DNA of 64,000 nt, taken from Porifericola rhodea. GTDB taxonomy: Bacteria; Bacteroidota; Bacteroidia; Cytophagales; Cyclobacteriaceae. Below, piece after piece: positions 8,279 through 17,581 of the stretch (the first letter of the stretch is position 1; the number at the start of each line of letters is the position of its first letter). The stretch covers positions 4,418,501 to 4,482,500 of the forward strand of contig NZ_CP119421.1 in assembly GCF_030506305.1 (NCBI RefSeq). Direction: 5' to 3'. The notes beneath the pieces are model-generated. The model was not told the DNA's origin. It saw only the letters and a program-made list of their open reading frames with translations, and did no database searches. The translations under genes and the position numbers were made by a program.

Positions 8279-9985
8279 ATGACATACAGATACTTTATCA
8301 TCCTCCTAACCTCCATATTTTTACTTTTTTCCTGCTCACCAGAAATACCTAAAGAAGCCCCCAAAGAAATTGGCCTTATTACCGATAGTGCTATGGTAGT
8401 AAGTGCCCACCCCCTGGCCTCTCAGGTAGGTGCTGATATTTTAAAGAAAGGAGGAAATGCCATAGACGCAGCCATTGCTACTCAATTTGCCCTTGCCGTA
8501 GTTTACCCCGCGGCTGGTAATATAGGTGGTGGAGGATTTATGGTGATTCGTCAACAGGATGGAACAACGGATGCCATTGACTTTAGAGAAAAGGCCCCCC
8601 TGCAAGCACATAGAGATATGTATCTGAATGATAATAAAGAGGTAGTAGAAAATTTAAGTACCAAGGGCCATTTAGCTGCCGGAGTGCCAGGCTCTGTTGA
8701 TGGTATGGTGAAAGCATATGAGAAATATGGTACACTGGACTGGGAAGATTTGCTTCAACCGTCGATAGACCTGGCAGATCAAGGTTTTAAACTTACCGAA
8801 AGAGAAGCTAATGGTTTAAACAGATATCAGGATAAACATATAGATGCCAATAGTATTACTCCTGAGTTTTTAGTAAAAGAAGGAGGTTGGAAAGCCGGAG
8901 ATATTATTTACATGAAAGATCTGGCTCGCACTTTAGAACGAATTAGAGACAATGGTAGAGAAGGTTTTTATGCCGGAGAAACTGCCAAACTTATGGTAGA
9001 AGAGATGCAAAGAGGCAATGGAATTATCAGCCTTGATGATTTATCTGCTTATCAGGCAAAATTCCGCCTACCAGTAACATCTGATTACGACAACTACAAA
9101 ATTATATCTATGCCCCCACCTTCCAGCGGTGGTGTTGCCTTGGTGCAGTTGTTACAAAGTGTGGAAGATTTTGCCTTGGAAGGAATGGGGCACAATACAG
9201 TCCCTACAATTCATCTGATGACTGAAGCCGAAAGACGTGTCTATGCCGACCGTGCCACACATCTTGGAGATATGGACTTTTACTCTGTTCCCCTGCAAGA
9301 ATTAATGCAGAAGAATTACAACGTGGCTCGTATGCAATCATTTAACCCTGATAAAGCCACTAACTCTAGAGATATTTCTGCTGGTAAGCCAGCAATAGCA
9401 GAATCAACAGAAACAACTCATTTTTCAGTAGTAGACCCTAAGGGCAATGCGGTTTCAGTAACTACCACACTAAATGGAGGCTATGGTAATAAAGTGGTAG
9501 TAGCCGGTGCTGGCTTTCTATTAAATAATGAAATGGATGACTTCAGCATTAAACCCGGATACCCAAATATGTTTGGTCTTATTGGTGGAGAAGCCAACGC
9601 TATTGAAGCAGAAAAGCGTATGCTAAGTTCTATGACCCCCACCATTATTGAAAAAGATGGTCAACTTTTTATGGTGGTAGGTACTCCCGGAGGTTCAACT
9701 ATTATCACTTCAGTTTTTCAGACTATACTTAATGTACTTGAGCACGATATGGGAATGCAGGAGGCGGTTAGTGCAGCTCGCTTTCATCATCAGTGGAGAC
9801 CTGACACAATATTTGTAGAATCAAATACACTGGATAGCATACAAAGACAATCTTTAGAAGCGATGGGGCACACAATAGTACAAAGAGGTAATATAGGTCG
9901 TGTAGATGCCATTCTGGTTAGAGAAGATGGAAAACTTGAAGGTGGAGCCGACCCCAGAGGCGATGATGCCGCAGCCGGCTTTTAA
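8279..9985 (+). CDS. ggt: Gamma-glutamyltranspeptidase lipoprotein (568 aa)
   Basis: GGT cleaves the gamma-glutamyl bond of glutathione and related compounds and transfers the glutamyl group to water or amino acids. The protein starts with a lipoprotein signal (lipobox LLFSC, Cys19), so it is probably periplasmic and membrane-anchored. The N-terminal family block ADILKKGGNAIDAAIAT is present. The autoprocessing site falls before Thr379 in ETTHFSVVD, giving a small subunit of about 190 residues, and the substrate-binding TPGGS motif lies further on. Length and motif order are normal. It stands alone, with a candidate promoter just upstream and a terminator downstream. A 5-oxoprolinase at 59.8-63.6 kb could act in the same gamma-glutamyl breakdown route. 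Confidence 0.95.
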   Translation: MTYRYFIILLTSIFLLFSCSPEIPKEAPKEIGLITDSAMVVSAHPLASQVGADILKKGGNAIDAAIATQFALAVVYPAAGNIGGGGFMVIRQQDGTTDAIDFREKAPLQAHRDMYLNDNKEVVENLSTKGHLAAGVPGSVDGMVKAYEKYGTLDWEDLLQPSIDLADQGFKLTEREANGLNRYQDKHIDANSITPEFLVKEGGWKAGDIIYMKDLARTLERIRDNGREGFYAGETAKLMVEEMQRGNGIISLDDLSAYQAKFRLPVTSDYDNYKIISMPPPSSGGVALVQLLQSVEDFALEGMGHNTVPTIHLMTEAERRVYADRATHLGDMDFYSVPLQELMQKNYNVARMQSFNPDKATNSRDISAGKPAIAESTETTHFSVVDPKGNAVSVTTTLNGGYGNKVVVAGAGFLLNNEMDDFSIKPGYPNMFGLIGGEANAIEAEKRMLSSMTPTIIEKDGQLFMVVGTPGGSTIITSVFQTILNVLEHDMGMQEAVSAARFHHQWRPDTIFVESNTLDSIQRQSLEAMGHTIVQRGNIGRVDAILVREDGKLEGGADPRGDDAAAGF

Positions 9986-10016
9986 TAGTTAAACAGTTAT
10001 ACTAATTGAAACGATG

Positions 10017-10042
10017 AGAGAAGTATAGGTACTTCTCTTTTT
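10017..10042 (+). terminator. Rho-independent terminator of ggt
   Basis: AGAGAAGT pairs with ACTTCTCT around ATAGGT, followed by TTTT. It lies between ggt and the convergent response regulator gene. Confidence 0.8.
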
Positions 10043-10058
10043 TGGCTTTAGTATTACC

Positions 10059-10460
10059 CTACTTCGCGTGATCCTTTAGTATAGAATTTATTTTTTCTTC
10101 GGTCAGAGGTTTGTTAATGTAATCTGTTATTTCAGCCTGTTTAGCACGCTCTACATCAGAAGGGTTTAAGGAAGTGGTAAGCATTACTATGATTACTGAA
10201 GGTTTTTTATGAAACTGTAAATGCTGATAAGCATCCAAAAAATCAAATCCGTCCATTACTGGCATATTAATATCCAGTAGAATAAGATCTGGTAATGTTT
10301 TGTCTAACTTAATCCGTTCTTCCAATAGATCAATTGCTTCTTTACCATTGTTGGCCTGTAGCAATTCATCTGTGATACCCATATCAGATATCATAAGTTC
10401 ATTGATAAAATTGGTAGTCTCATCGTCATCTACCAACAAAATACTTTTAACTTTCTTCAT
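10059..10460 (-). CDS. Single-domain response regulator (133 aa)
   Basis: The whole protein is one receiver domain: acidic pocket Asp11-Asp12, phospho-acceptor Asp63 in LLDINMPVMDG, switch Thr95/Thr96, and Lys117 in NKP. No output domain is present, so it acts through protein contacts or as a phosphate relay. It begins 14 bases after the histidine kinase stop codon on the same strand, so the two are almost certainly cotranscribed and form a pair. This kind of Rcp-like receiver is common beside PAS-rich kinases in Cytophagales. Confidence 0.95.
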   Translation of the reverse strand: MKKVKSILLVDDDETTNFINELMISDMGITDELLQANNGKEAIDLLEERIKLDKTLPDLILLDINMPVMDGFDFLDAYQHLQFHKKPSVIIVMLTTSLNPSDVERAKQAEITDYINKPLTEEKINSILKDHAK

Positions 10461-10474
10461 TACTAAGCGAATCG

Positions 10475-12913
10475 TTAAGCTTTAGATTGTATCTGCTCTG
10501 ACTGGTGAAAAAATACTTTAAAACTGGTGCCCTGATCTAGTTGGCTATGCACTTCAATTTTGCCACCTGCATTATCAACAATTTTTTTGACAATATATAA
10601 TCCTACGCCTGTTCCTTCAACATGATCGTGTAGTCTTTTGAACATTGCAAATATCTTCTTTTCATTACTAATATCCATACCCAGTCCATTATCTTCTACG
10701 GATAAAACAAGATATTTTCCTTCCGGATAACAATTTATTTTAATTACAGGCTTTCGTTTTGGAGATCGGTATTTAATAGCATTTGAAATTAGATTGTATA
10801 CTATGCTTCTGGCATTTTTAGCAGAGAAATAAATTAAGCCATGATCTTCTATCTGCATCTCAAATTCAGCACCTGCTTCCTCAATCATATAAGTAAGATC
10901 CTGTTTTACTTCTCTAACTACTTCAGCAATATCTACTTTGGTAACGTCTTCCCCTTTGCCTTCTCTTTGCACTTTAGTAATTTGAGTAAGATCATTTACT
11001 GTTGTCTTAAACCGCTGAATAGACTTGCTGATCATGGAGAGTAGCTTATTAATCATCGGATCTTCCTTACTATCTTCAGGAAGCTTCCTATGAATAGCAG
11101 AAATCAGCCCTTCAATATTAGATATTGGCGCTCTCAGGTCATGTGAAGCGGTATAGATAAAATTATCAAGGTCTGCGTTAATATAATTCAACTGCTGATT
11201 ACTGGCTGCCAGCTCTTTATTACTTTTCTTAATCTTAAAATTAGCCTCTTTTAAACCATCTATTGCCGAGGCTAACTCTTTAGATAAGAGCTGTAAAGCT
11301 TCTTCCGCTATCTTTCTTTCATGTATGTCAAAAACAGCGCCTACAAAACCCTGAAATTTCCCCTGATGATCAAAATTGGGCATGGCGGTATCAATGGCCC
11401 AACGATATCGGCCATCTACTCCCCGCAAGCGATAGGTAAGCTCAAAATGAGTTTTGCGGGTATTGGCATCCATAAAAATATCTTCCGATAGCTGGGCATC
11501 TTCAGGGTGTACAGCAGTTAGCCAACCAAAACCCAAACCACTTTCTTCATTCTGTCCGGTATAGTCATACCATTGTTTGTTAAGGTAAGTACAATAACCA
11601 TCCGGACGAGTTACCCAGATCATAACTGGTACATTATCTGCCATCATTCTAAAGTACCTCTCACTCTCTTCTATCTTATGTAATGCTTCTACCTGATCAG
11701 ATATATCAGTTACCAGAGTATAAAAACCCTGAACCTTACCATTCTGGATATCAGGAACATAGGCAGATCGTATGTATTTAACAAAGTCTTTACGATAGGG
11801 CATTCGTGACTCAAACTGTAAATTCTCACCACTTAAAGCACGCTGAATATACCCTTTAACTCCATCATATGCTTCCTGCCCTACTACTTCCAGTATACTT
11901 TTACCTAGAAGCTCATCCGGATTTTGATGAAACCAAGACTCATACGCCTGATTTGCGAAGCGGTACTTTTGTTCACGATCTACATAAGCTATCAGTACTG
12001 GCATAGCATCTGTAACCAGCCGAAGCTTTCGCTCACTAATCTGAGCGTTCTGTCGTGCCTCTACCTGGCTGGTAACTTCAGTTACAACCTGTATGATTCC
12101 TACCACTTGCTGATCGGTATTTCTCAGCGGATGATAACGAGTATTAAAATAGCACTTTTCTTTACGCCCGTATCTTCTAATTTCGGCTTCAATTTCATGA
12201 GCCTCAAAGGGCTTTCCACTATAATATACTTTATTTAGAATGTCTTCATAGCCTTGCTCTTTCAGCTCAGGTAGTATTTCAAAAACAGGTTTGCCAATTA
12301 AATCTTTTGGCTTTTTACCCACTATGCTGGCAATACCAGGGTTAAATAACTCTACTATAAAGTCTTTGCCTCGGTAAATACCGATACCTACTGGGGCCTG
12401 GTTAAAAACAGCTTTCAGGTTTTCTCTTTCTGTTTCAGCTTCCTGACTTGCCTCAGCTTCGCGTAGTGTTAGCTCCTCTATATACTGTTCACTTTTAATT
12501 TTTTCTGTAACATCACTTACTTTATGAATGATATAGTCTAGTTGTCCATTCTCGTTGAGCACTGGTGTATTTACTGGCAACCAGTACTTTTCTTCAAAGC
12601 CGCCTCCTTTAGCCTTGGGGCGGGGCACATCATAGCGCTGAAGAGCCATATTGTGAGGCTTAAGCTTACTCTTTACTTCCTGTAATGAACTATGAAGATT
12701 TTTTACTGAATTAGCCTGAGGAGTGTCTGGGTTATCAGGAAATACCTCAAAAATATGCTTACCTATTATATCGGCTCTTGCGGTTAAGGTTGCTTCTAAG
12801 TAAGCATTACTGGCAGTAATAATATAGAACTCAGGATTGAGTATAAGGTATAAGTCCGGTACAGTTTCTAAAGCTTTATACTTTGAAGATTGTATGGAAG
12901 TATTTTTGGTCAT
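10475..12913 (-). CDS. Multi-PAS sensor histidine kinase (812 aa)
   Basis: A cytoplasmic sensor kinase without membrane helices. Four PAS-like modules are visible at about residues 18-140, 165-285, 293-410 and 418-535. The last two have typical PAC ends (GFYTLVTDISDQ, GFVGAVFDIHERK). A coiled coil (about 535-580) leads to the HisKA segment with His591 in YTASHDLRAP. The ATPase domain carries NLISNAIKYR (N box), VEDNGLGMD (G1) and GTGVGLYIVKKI (G2). I chose the ATG at 12913; an in-frame TTG lies two codons upstream. The signal is unknown; PAS pockets could bind a small ligand, flavin or heme. The response regulator follows at once. Confidence 0.93.
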   Translation of the reverse strand: MTKNTSIQSSKYKALETVPDLYLILNPEFYIITASNAYLEATLTARADIIGKHIFEVFPDNPDTPQANSVKNLHSSLQEVKSKLKPHNMALQRYDVPRPKAKGGGFEEKYWLPVNTPVLNENGQLDYIIHKVSDVTEKIKSEQYIEELTLREAEASQEAETERENLKAVFNQAPVGIGIYRGKDFIVELFNPGIASIVGKKPKDLIGKPVFEILPELKEQGYEDILNKVYYSGKPFEAHEIEAEIRRYGRKEKCYFNTRYHPLRNTDQQVVGIIQVVTEVTSQVEARQNAQISERKLRLVTDAMPVLIAYVDREQKYRFANQAYESWFHQNPDELLGKSILEVVGQEAYDGVKGYIQRALSGENLQFESRMPYRKDFVKYIRSAYVPDIQNGKVQGFYTLVTDISDQVEALHKIEESERYFRMMADNVPVMIWVTRPDGYCTYLNKQWYDYTGQNEESGLGFGWLTAVHPEDAQLSEDIFMDANTRKTHFELTYRLRGVDGRYRWAIDTAMPNFDHQGKFQGFVGAVFDIHERKIAEEALQLLSKELASAIDGLKEANFKIKKSNKELAASNQQLNYINADLDNFIYTASHDLRAPISNIEGLISAIHRKLPEDSKEDPMINKLLSMISKSIQRFKTTVNDLTQITKVQREGKGEDVTKVDIAEVVREVKQDLTYMIEEAGAEFEMQIEDHGLIYFSAKNARSIVYNLISNAIKYRSPKRKPVIKINCYPEGKYLVLSVEDNGLGMDISNEKKIFAMFKRLHDHVEGTGVGLYIVKKIVDNAGGKIEVHSQLDQGTSFKVFFHQSEQIQSKA

Positions 12914-13356
12914 GAACAATACCAGTTAACGTCTAAAAAATACAGAACTTAACTAAGTTCCGTAAATTGAATAAATCAGCCTAATACAGAGGAATGATAC
13001 CTAAATCAATTTGTAACTCAATAATATTGCTGTAAAAATGTAAAGCTATGCTATTTACAATAGTTCAACATCCTGAAAGCATGAAAAAGTACCTTCAAAT
13101 AAAATAGCTAAACGAAGTGAGACAAAGTTAAAAAAAGCTTTCCAAAATTAGATTTTGTGAGTAATACTCGCTCTAAATTAAGATTATTATTTATATGATT
13201 TTGCAAAAAAAATACCACTATTGATTTCAATCACTATATAACTCAAACATAGCTATTTTCGTTGGGTTTAGTTTAGAGATATGAAAATTTATTCATATTC
13301 TTTATTATTTTAAACTTAAATACTTAAGCAACTCAATATCAATTAATTATATTTTT
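12914..13356. other. Divergent intergenic region between kinase and bshB1
   Basis: No gene is seen in this AT-rich stretch, which must hold promoters for both directions. An inverted repeat TGTAAA (13039-13044) - nine bases - TTTACA (13054-13059) is the only clear symmetrical element. It has the size of a dimeric regulator site but is AT-rich enough to arise by chance. Confidence 0.4.
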
Positions 13357-14076
13357 ATGAAATTGGATATACTGGTCATTACCGTTCACCCGGATGATGC
13401 AGAATTAGGATGTGGAGGTACTATTGCCTCTCATGTAGCTATGGGAAAAAAAGTAGGTATAGTAGATTTAACACGGGGTGAAATGGGTACCCGAGGTACC
13501 GTAGAAATTCGTGAGCAGGAAGCCAACGCAGCCTCTAAAGTTTTAGGCGTCAGCGTAAGGGAGAACTTGGGTATGGCTGATGGTTTTTTCGCAAATGATA
13601 GGGAACACCAGCTACAGCTCATTAGAGCAATTAGAAAATATCAGCCCGACCTGGTTATAGCAAATGCTATCAAAGATCGTCACCCAGACCATGGTAGAGC
13701 GGCCCTCTTAGCTAAAGACGCATGTTTTCTTTCCGGTCTTAGAATGATTGAAACCAAGGACGAAGGAAAAAGTCAGGAAAGCTGGCGTCCTAAACAAGTG
13801 TGGCACATGGTACAAAGCATGTATATCACTCCAGATGTAGTGGTGGATGTATCCGCGCACTGGGAGACTAAAATGGAAGCTATCCGCTGTTTCAAATCTC
13901 AATTTGATGCTTCTGAAGGTGATGATCCTGGTACTTTTCTTACTACGCCTCTCTTTATGAAATTTGTAGAGGCGCGCGGTCAGGAGTACGGACATGCGAT
14001 AGGTGTAGCTTATGGTGAAGGTTTTACCAATGATAAGCAATTAGGGGTAGAGTCTTTATACGATTTTAAACTTTAA
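13357..14076 (+). CDS. bshB1: Bacillithiol biosynthesis deacetylase BshB1 (239 aa)
   Basis: BshB1 removes the acetyl group from N-acetylglucosaminyl-malate in bacillithiol synthesis. This is a LmbE-type zinc deacetylase with the N-terminal metal motif HPDDAELGCGG (residues 11-21) and the second motif RHPDHGRA containing His112. The block DLTRGEMGTRGT (near 38-49) and the C-terminal GxxYGEGF pattern are typical of BshB1 rather than general LmbE proteins. Length is normal. It shows that the organism probably uses bacillithiol as its low-molecular-weight thiol. The other steps (bshA, bshC) are not in the window. Confidence 0.93.
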   Translation: MKLDILVITVHPDDAELGCGGTIASHVAMGKKVGIVDLTRGEMGTRGTVEIREQEANAASKVLGVSVRENLGMADGFFANDREHQLQLIRAIRKYQPDLVIANAIKDRHPDHGRAALLAKDACFLSGLRMIETKDEGKSQESWRPKQVWHMVQSMYITPDVVVDVSAHWETKMEAIRCFKSQFDASEGDDPGTFLTTPLFMKFVEARGQEYGHAIGVAYGEGFTNDKQLGVESLYDFKL

Positions 14077-14097
14077 TTTTATATCATCAGGATATAG

Positions 14098-14130
14098 AAA
14101 AAGCCTGTTTCAGATGAAGCAGGCTTTTTT
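14098..14130. terminator. Strong bidirectional terminator
   Basis: AAAAAGCCTG (14098-14107) pairs with CAGGCTTTTT (14120-14129), and the stem continues inward (TTTC/GAAG with one G-T pair) to an AGAT loop. It has T6 on the plus strand and U5 on the minus strand. It separates bshB1 from the convergent repeat-protein gene. Confidence 0.85.
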
Positions 14131-14165
14131 GTTAGGCATGTAGTGTGGGGTCTGATGGAAATAGA

Positions 14166-14930
14166 CTAACGTTTACGCGTAAGATAGGTCGTAAATTCTT
14201 TACCATCTACCGATGTGTATTTGAAATCTTCATGACCATTAAACGAGACATTATCAATATTTAGCGGACTGGAAAACTTGGTGTATTTAAAATTTGCCAG
14301 GCTATTGAAAATGGCACTTTCAAAGTCTACACCTTCGGGAAAGTTCGCGTATTTAAAATTTGCTTCTTCTTCAAAAACTGTGTGGGCGTAATCTGGCTGA
14401 TCTTTAAATTTAGTGTACTTAAAGTTTGCAGCTTCCTCAAAAATGCTTGAAGAAAAATCTGGCCCATCTTCAAATTCCGCATATTTAAAATTAGCTTCTC
14501 TACTAAAAACACATCGGCTAAAATCTGCTACTTCTTCAAAATTTGAATATTTAAACTCGCTCTGTCTATCAAACACACAGCTTCTAAATACTACATCTCC
14601 TTCAAAATGGGCTATATAGGTATTATTATTATCACTATAGTACGCCAATACGTTATCTTTAAATCTACACTTTATAAACACTATACTATTCTCAACTGTA
14701 CTTTCATATTGTTTATTGCTATCTCCAAACCAGCTATCTCCTTTCTTTTTAGAAGTTTGATTCTCTAAGTCGGTAAGGTCTAGCTCTCCTTCAATAATAG
14801 CGTTTTCGTAACGTACTGATTCACCAGCATTAATCTGGCGTACGATCTCTGCTGCCTTTATAGTTTTTTGAGCTAAAGACGGTGTGCTGATAATAAAGAA
14901 TAGTGCGAGAGGAAAAAGTAAGACTTTCAT
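14166..14930 (-). CDS. Secreted pentapeptide-like beta-helical repeat protein (254 aa)
   Basis: A Sec signal peptide (about residues 1-20, ending SLAQ) precedes a short linker. From about residue 105 onward there are tandem repeats with the pattern F-x4-F-x5-F-x4-F-x5, i.e. 11-residue units alternating between ANFKYxxFxxx and xDFxxxxFxxx, making a 22-residue super-repeat seen about five times. This is the FxxAxF variant of pentapeptide repeats, expected to fold as a right-handed quadrilateral beta-helix. The product is exported to the periplasm or surface. Its role is unknown; the family gives structure, not function. It is transcribed alone towards the terminator shared with bshB1. Confidence 0.8.
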   Translation of the reverse strand: MKVLLFPLALFFIISTPSLAQKTIKAAEIVRQINAGESVRYENAIIEGELDLTDLENQTSKKKGDSWFGDSNKQYESTVENSIVFIKCRFKDNVLAYYSDNNNTYIAHFEGDVVFRSCVFDRQSEFKYSNFEEVADFSRCVFSREANFKYAEFEDGPDFSSSIFEEAANFKYTKFKDQPDYAHTVFEEEANFKYANFPEGVDFESAIFNSLANFKYTKFSSPLNIDNVSFNGHEDFKYTSVDGKEFTTYLTRKR

Positions 14931-15069
14931 AGGTCAGTTAGTTAAGGTTTTCAGTACTATAGAATCTTCAATGAATATGCCAGCTAAAAAAAGTACTTAG
15001 AGAAGGCTGATAGGGACTGTATGCCAAAACTAAGTGTTCACTTTCGTGCTTTAATGTCCGCAATCGCAC

Positions 15070-15100
15070 AAAAAAAGGCCCTATCTGAGATAGAGCCTTT
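15070..15100 (-). terminator. Terminator ending the leftward oxidoreductase unit
   Basis: AAAGGC-C-CTATC pairs with GATAG-A-GCCTTT (one mismatch) around TGA. The seven-A run at 15070-15076 gives a U-tract on the leftward transcript. It lies 22 bases after the Tat-exported oxidoreductase gene. Confidence 0.8.
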
Positions 15101-15122
15101 CTATTGATCGGGATCTGTATTG

Positions 15123-16454
15123 TTAGATCACTTTAGTTTTTCCAGGTACTGGTATTGGGTATTTTCCATCAGGGCCAGGTACTACCGGAGGGTTAGCATC
15201 CCAACTAAAGGTTTGAGGTACCAGGCTCATATTTGAGTTTAGAGCCTCTTCCCAAGTCACCACTTTACCTGAGTAAGTTGCCATTCTACCCAATAAAGCG
15301 GTCATAGTACTTTTTGCGCCATTTTCAGCATCAGCTAAAAGCTCATCTCCACTTACTATAGCTGCAAAAAGCCTGTCGTGCTCTACCTGATAAGGGTTAG
15401 GATCATTTTTACCACGATGCTTCCAAAGCGTTTTTCCGCTATGGTCGCTGATCATAGTAGCACCATCGGTAGTAGCTCTGCCCTTAGTACCTACCAGGCT
15501 TTCAGATACTTTGTTCATGCAGCCTTCCTGATGACGGCACTGGCTATTGATCATGGTACCATCTTCGTAATGAAACTCTACAAAATGGTGGTCAAAAATT
15601 TCTCCATGGTCTTTTCCAGTACGTACTTCACGACCACCCATACCCTGAGCCTTAACTGGATATGCCTGCTTTGCCCAGTTAGCTACATCTATATTGTGAA
15701 TATGCTGCTCCATAATATGATCACCACATAACCAGGTGAAGTAGTACCAGTTTCTCATCTGGTATTCCATTTCCGTTTGCTGAGGCTGACGTTCACGAAC
15801 CCATACCCCACTGCTGTTCCAGTATACCTGACCGCCAACAATATCTCCGATCTCACCGGCATGGATTCTATTCATCAGCTCCAAATAGCTGTTTTGGTAA
15901 TGGCGCTGAAGACCTACTACTACGTTAAGTTTATTCTGCTTTGCCTTCTGGGCCACATCTAAGACCTTACGAACACCCGGAGCATCAACAGCAACTGGCT
16001 TCTCCATAAATACGTGCTTGCCCTGATTTATAGCTTCTTCAAAATGAATGGGTCTAAATCCGGGAGGTGTTGCCAGCAGCACTACGTCAGCTAAAGCAAT
16101 TGCATTTTTGTAGCCGTCAAAACCTACAAACTTATGCTCTTCGGGTACATCTACCCTACCGGACTCACCGTGCTTCTTCATTAGGTTTTCGTAGCTGTCG
16201 TCCAGGCGATCGCGGAACGCATCTGCCATGGCTACCAGCTTAACGTCTTCTTTTACACTTAGCGCCTGAGCTGCGGCACCGGTACCTCTACCACCACAAC
16301 CAATCAGGGCTACTCTTAAAGTTTCGTTACCACCTACAAACGCACTGGCGCTTACAGGTAGATGGCTAAGAAACATTCCACCAGCAGCGGCTGCGGCAGA
16401 GCTTTTGACAAACTTGCGGCGGTTGATGTTCTTATTTGGCTCAAAATTTTTCAT
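15123..16454 (-). CDS. Tat-exported Gfo/Idh/MocA family oxidoreductase (443 aa)
   Basis: An NAD(P)-dependent sugar dehydrogenase-type fold with an export signal. The start at 16454 gives a Tat signal with RR at residues 12-13 (NRRKFVKSSAAAAAGG). An upstream in-frame start would overlap the SUMF1-like gene and is less likely. The Rossmann motif is LRVALIGCGGRGTGAA and the catalytic-lysine motif is MEKPVAVD. The C-terminal alpha/beta domain is complete. Exported members with tightly bound cofactor include GH109-type glycosidases and sugar oxidoreductases; which applies here is unknown. It is last in a leftward unit with a SUMF1-like protein, a DUF2141 protein and a cytoplasmic paralog, and a terminator follows. 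Confidence 0.9.
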   Translation of the reverse strand: MKNFEPNKNINRRKFVKSSAAAAAGGMFLSHLPVSASAFVGGNETLRVALIGCGGRGTGAAAQALSVKEDVKLVAMADAFRDRLDDSYENLMKKHGESGRVDVPEEHKFVGFDGYKNAIALADVVLLATPPGFRPIHFEEAINQGKHVFMEKPVAVDAPGVRKVLDVAQKAKQNKLNVVVGLQRHYQNSYLELMNRIHAGEIGDIVGGQVYWNSSGVWVRERQPQQTEMEYQMRNWYYFTWLCGDHIMEQHIHNIDVANWAKQAYPVKAQGMGGREVRTGKDHGEIFDHHFVEFHYEDGTMINSQCRHQEGCMNKVSESLVGTKGRATTDGATMISDHSGKTLWKHRGKNDPNPYQVEHDRLFAAIVSGDELLADAENGAKSTMTALLGRMATYSGKVVTWEEALNSNMSLVPQTFSWDANPPVVPGPDGKYPIPVPGKTKVI

Positions 16455-16489
16455 GAGAATAATAGGTTTGTTGTAAATTATTGTTGGCT

Positions 16490-17581
16490 TTAAATATCTT
16501 CTATTGGTTCGGGCCAAAAAGCTTCTATGTCTTTTTCTGCCGGAGGATTTAAAGGACGTATAATACGGAAGCCTACATGACGAGCATCAGTATGCCACCA
16601 GTTACTTTTAGGAATTTGAGGATCCTGCTGTTTCCAACGTGGATTAGACGGGATACGAGAGGCAGAACGCAAGGTCTCAGGATCATCGTCATAAGAACCA
16701 CCTCTAACTGTACGAGGGTATAGCTTAGTAGGCACATTGTAGGGTACCTTAACACCATCACCCAAAGAGGCGTAGAACTCAGGGTTATATTGATCTAGTG
16801 TCCATTCAGATACATTTCCATGCATATCGTATAGCCCCCAGGGGTTAGGTTTTTTAGTACCTACTTTTTCGTACCCTCCGTAGGTATTATCATAGTACCA
16901 TGCGTACTCGTCAATATCTGCGGGATCGTCGCCGAAGAAATAAGCAGTTTCAGTGCCGGCACGGCAAGCGTATTCCCACTCAGCTTCGGTAGGCAGGCGG
17001 TAAAAGACACCGGTTTTGGCGGTTAACCATTTACAAAACATCTGTGCAGAATACTGTGTCATACAAATGGCAGGGTATCCATATTTACCCATACCAAAGC
17101 TCATATCCAGATAAGGCGGCGTAGGGCGAGATACAGCATCAACTGAGGGTATATTGGCACTTTCCAGTCCACCACTTTCGGTTGCTAATCTTTTTTCCTG
17201 CTCCTGAAATACGAAGATTTCAAACATATCCCAGGTAGTTTCGGTACTTGCCATCCAAAAAGGCTCTATACCCACTTTTACCTGCGGCCCTTCGTCGTCT
17301 TTGCGTTTATCTTCAGAAGATGGACTACCCATCATATACTCACCACCCTGTATGGGTACCATATCAAAAGATACCTGACTACCAGGAATGGTCTCCGTAT
17401 AGGGTTCAAAGGCAACGTTCTTTTCCTTTACACTCCAGAGTGATTTTATTCTGTGTGAGGGTAATAGAACAACACTGACTAAAACAATTATTAAGGCTCT
17501 GTTGAGTAAGTTAAGTTGTGCATAGCACTGCTTGCTTCGCTTCATTAGAGCATTCAACGCTCTATTAGATCTGCTTTTCAT
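16490..17581 (-). CDS. Membrane-anchored SUMF1/FGE-fold protein (363 aa)
   Basis: An N-terminal basic segment and one hydrophobic helix (about residues 28-46) suggest a membrane anchor with the rest outside the cytoplasm. Residues about 72-345 are a formylglycine-generating-enzyme-sulfatase (SUMF1) domain: IQGGEYMMGSP, YRLPTEAEWEYACRAG, NPWGLYDMHGNVSEW, RTVRGGSYDD and a C-terminal GFRIIRPL. The segment that carries the redox cysteine pair in true formylglycine enzymes (RSASRIPSNPR here) has no cysteine, so sulfatase activation is unlikely and no sulfatase is nearby. Its stop codon is 35 bases before the Tat-exported oxidoreductase, which suggests cotranscription and possibly a shared extracytoplasmic role. 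The SUMF1 fold is also used for binding or other oxidations. Confidence 0.88.
   Translation of the reverse strand: MKSRSNRALNALMKRSKQCYAQLNLLNRALIIVLVSVVLLPSHRIKSLWSVKEKNVAFEPYTETIPGSQVSFDMVPIQGGEYMMGSPSSEDKRKDDEGPQVKVGIEPFWMASTETTWDMFEIFVFQEQEKRLATESGGLESANIPSVDAVSRPTPPYLDMSFGMGKYGYPAICMTQYSAQMFCKWLTAKTGVFYRLPTEAEWEYACRAGTETAYFFGDDPADIDEYAWYYDNTYGGYEKVGTKKPNPWGLYDMHGNVSEWTLDQYNPEFYASLGDGVKVPYNVPTKLYPRTVRGGSYDDDPETLRSASRIPSNPRWKQQDPQIPKSNWWHTDARHVGFRIIRPLNPPAEKDIEAFWPEPIEDI

Noticed and set aside
13039-13059. TGTAAA-N9-TTTACA as a defined CRP/FNR-type site
   Set aside because: The symmetry is real but short and AT-rich and does not match the half-site consensus; it is recorded only in the intergenic entry.
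14327-14512. Frame overlapping the beta-helix gene in another phase
   Set aside because: It repeats with the underlying 33/66-base periodicity of the real gene and is a shadow of it.
16490-17581. SUMF1-like gene as a sulfatase-activating enzyme
   Set aside because: The cysteine pair is missing and there is no sulfatase in the window.
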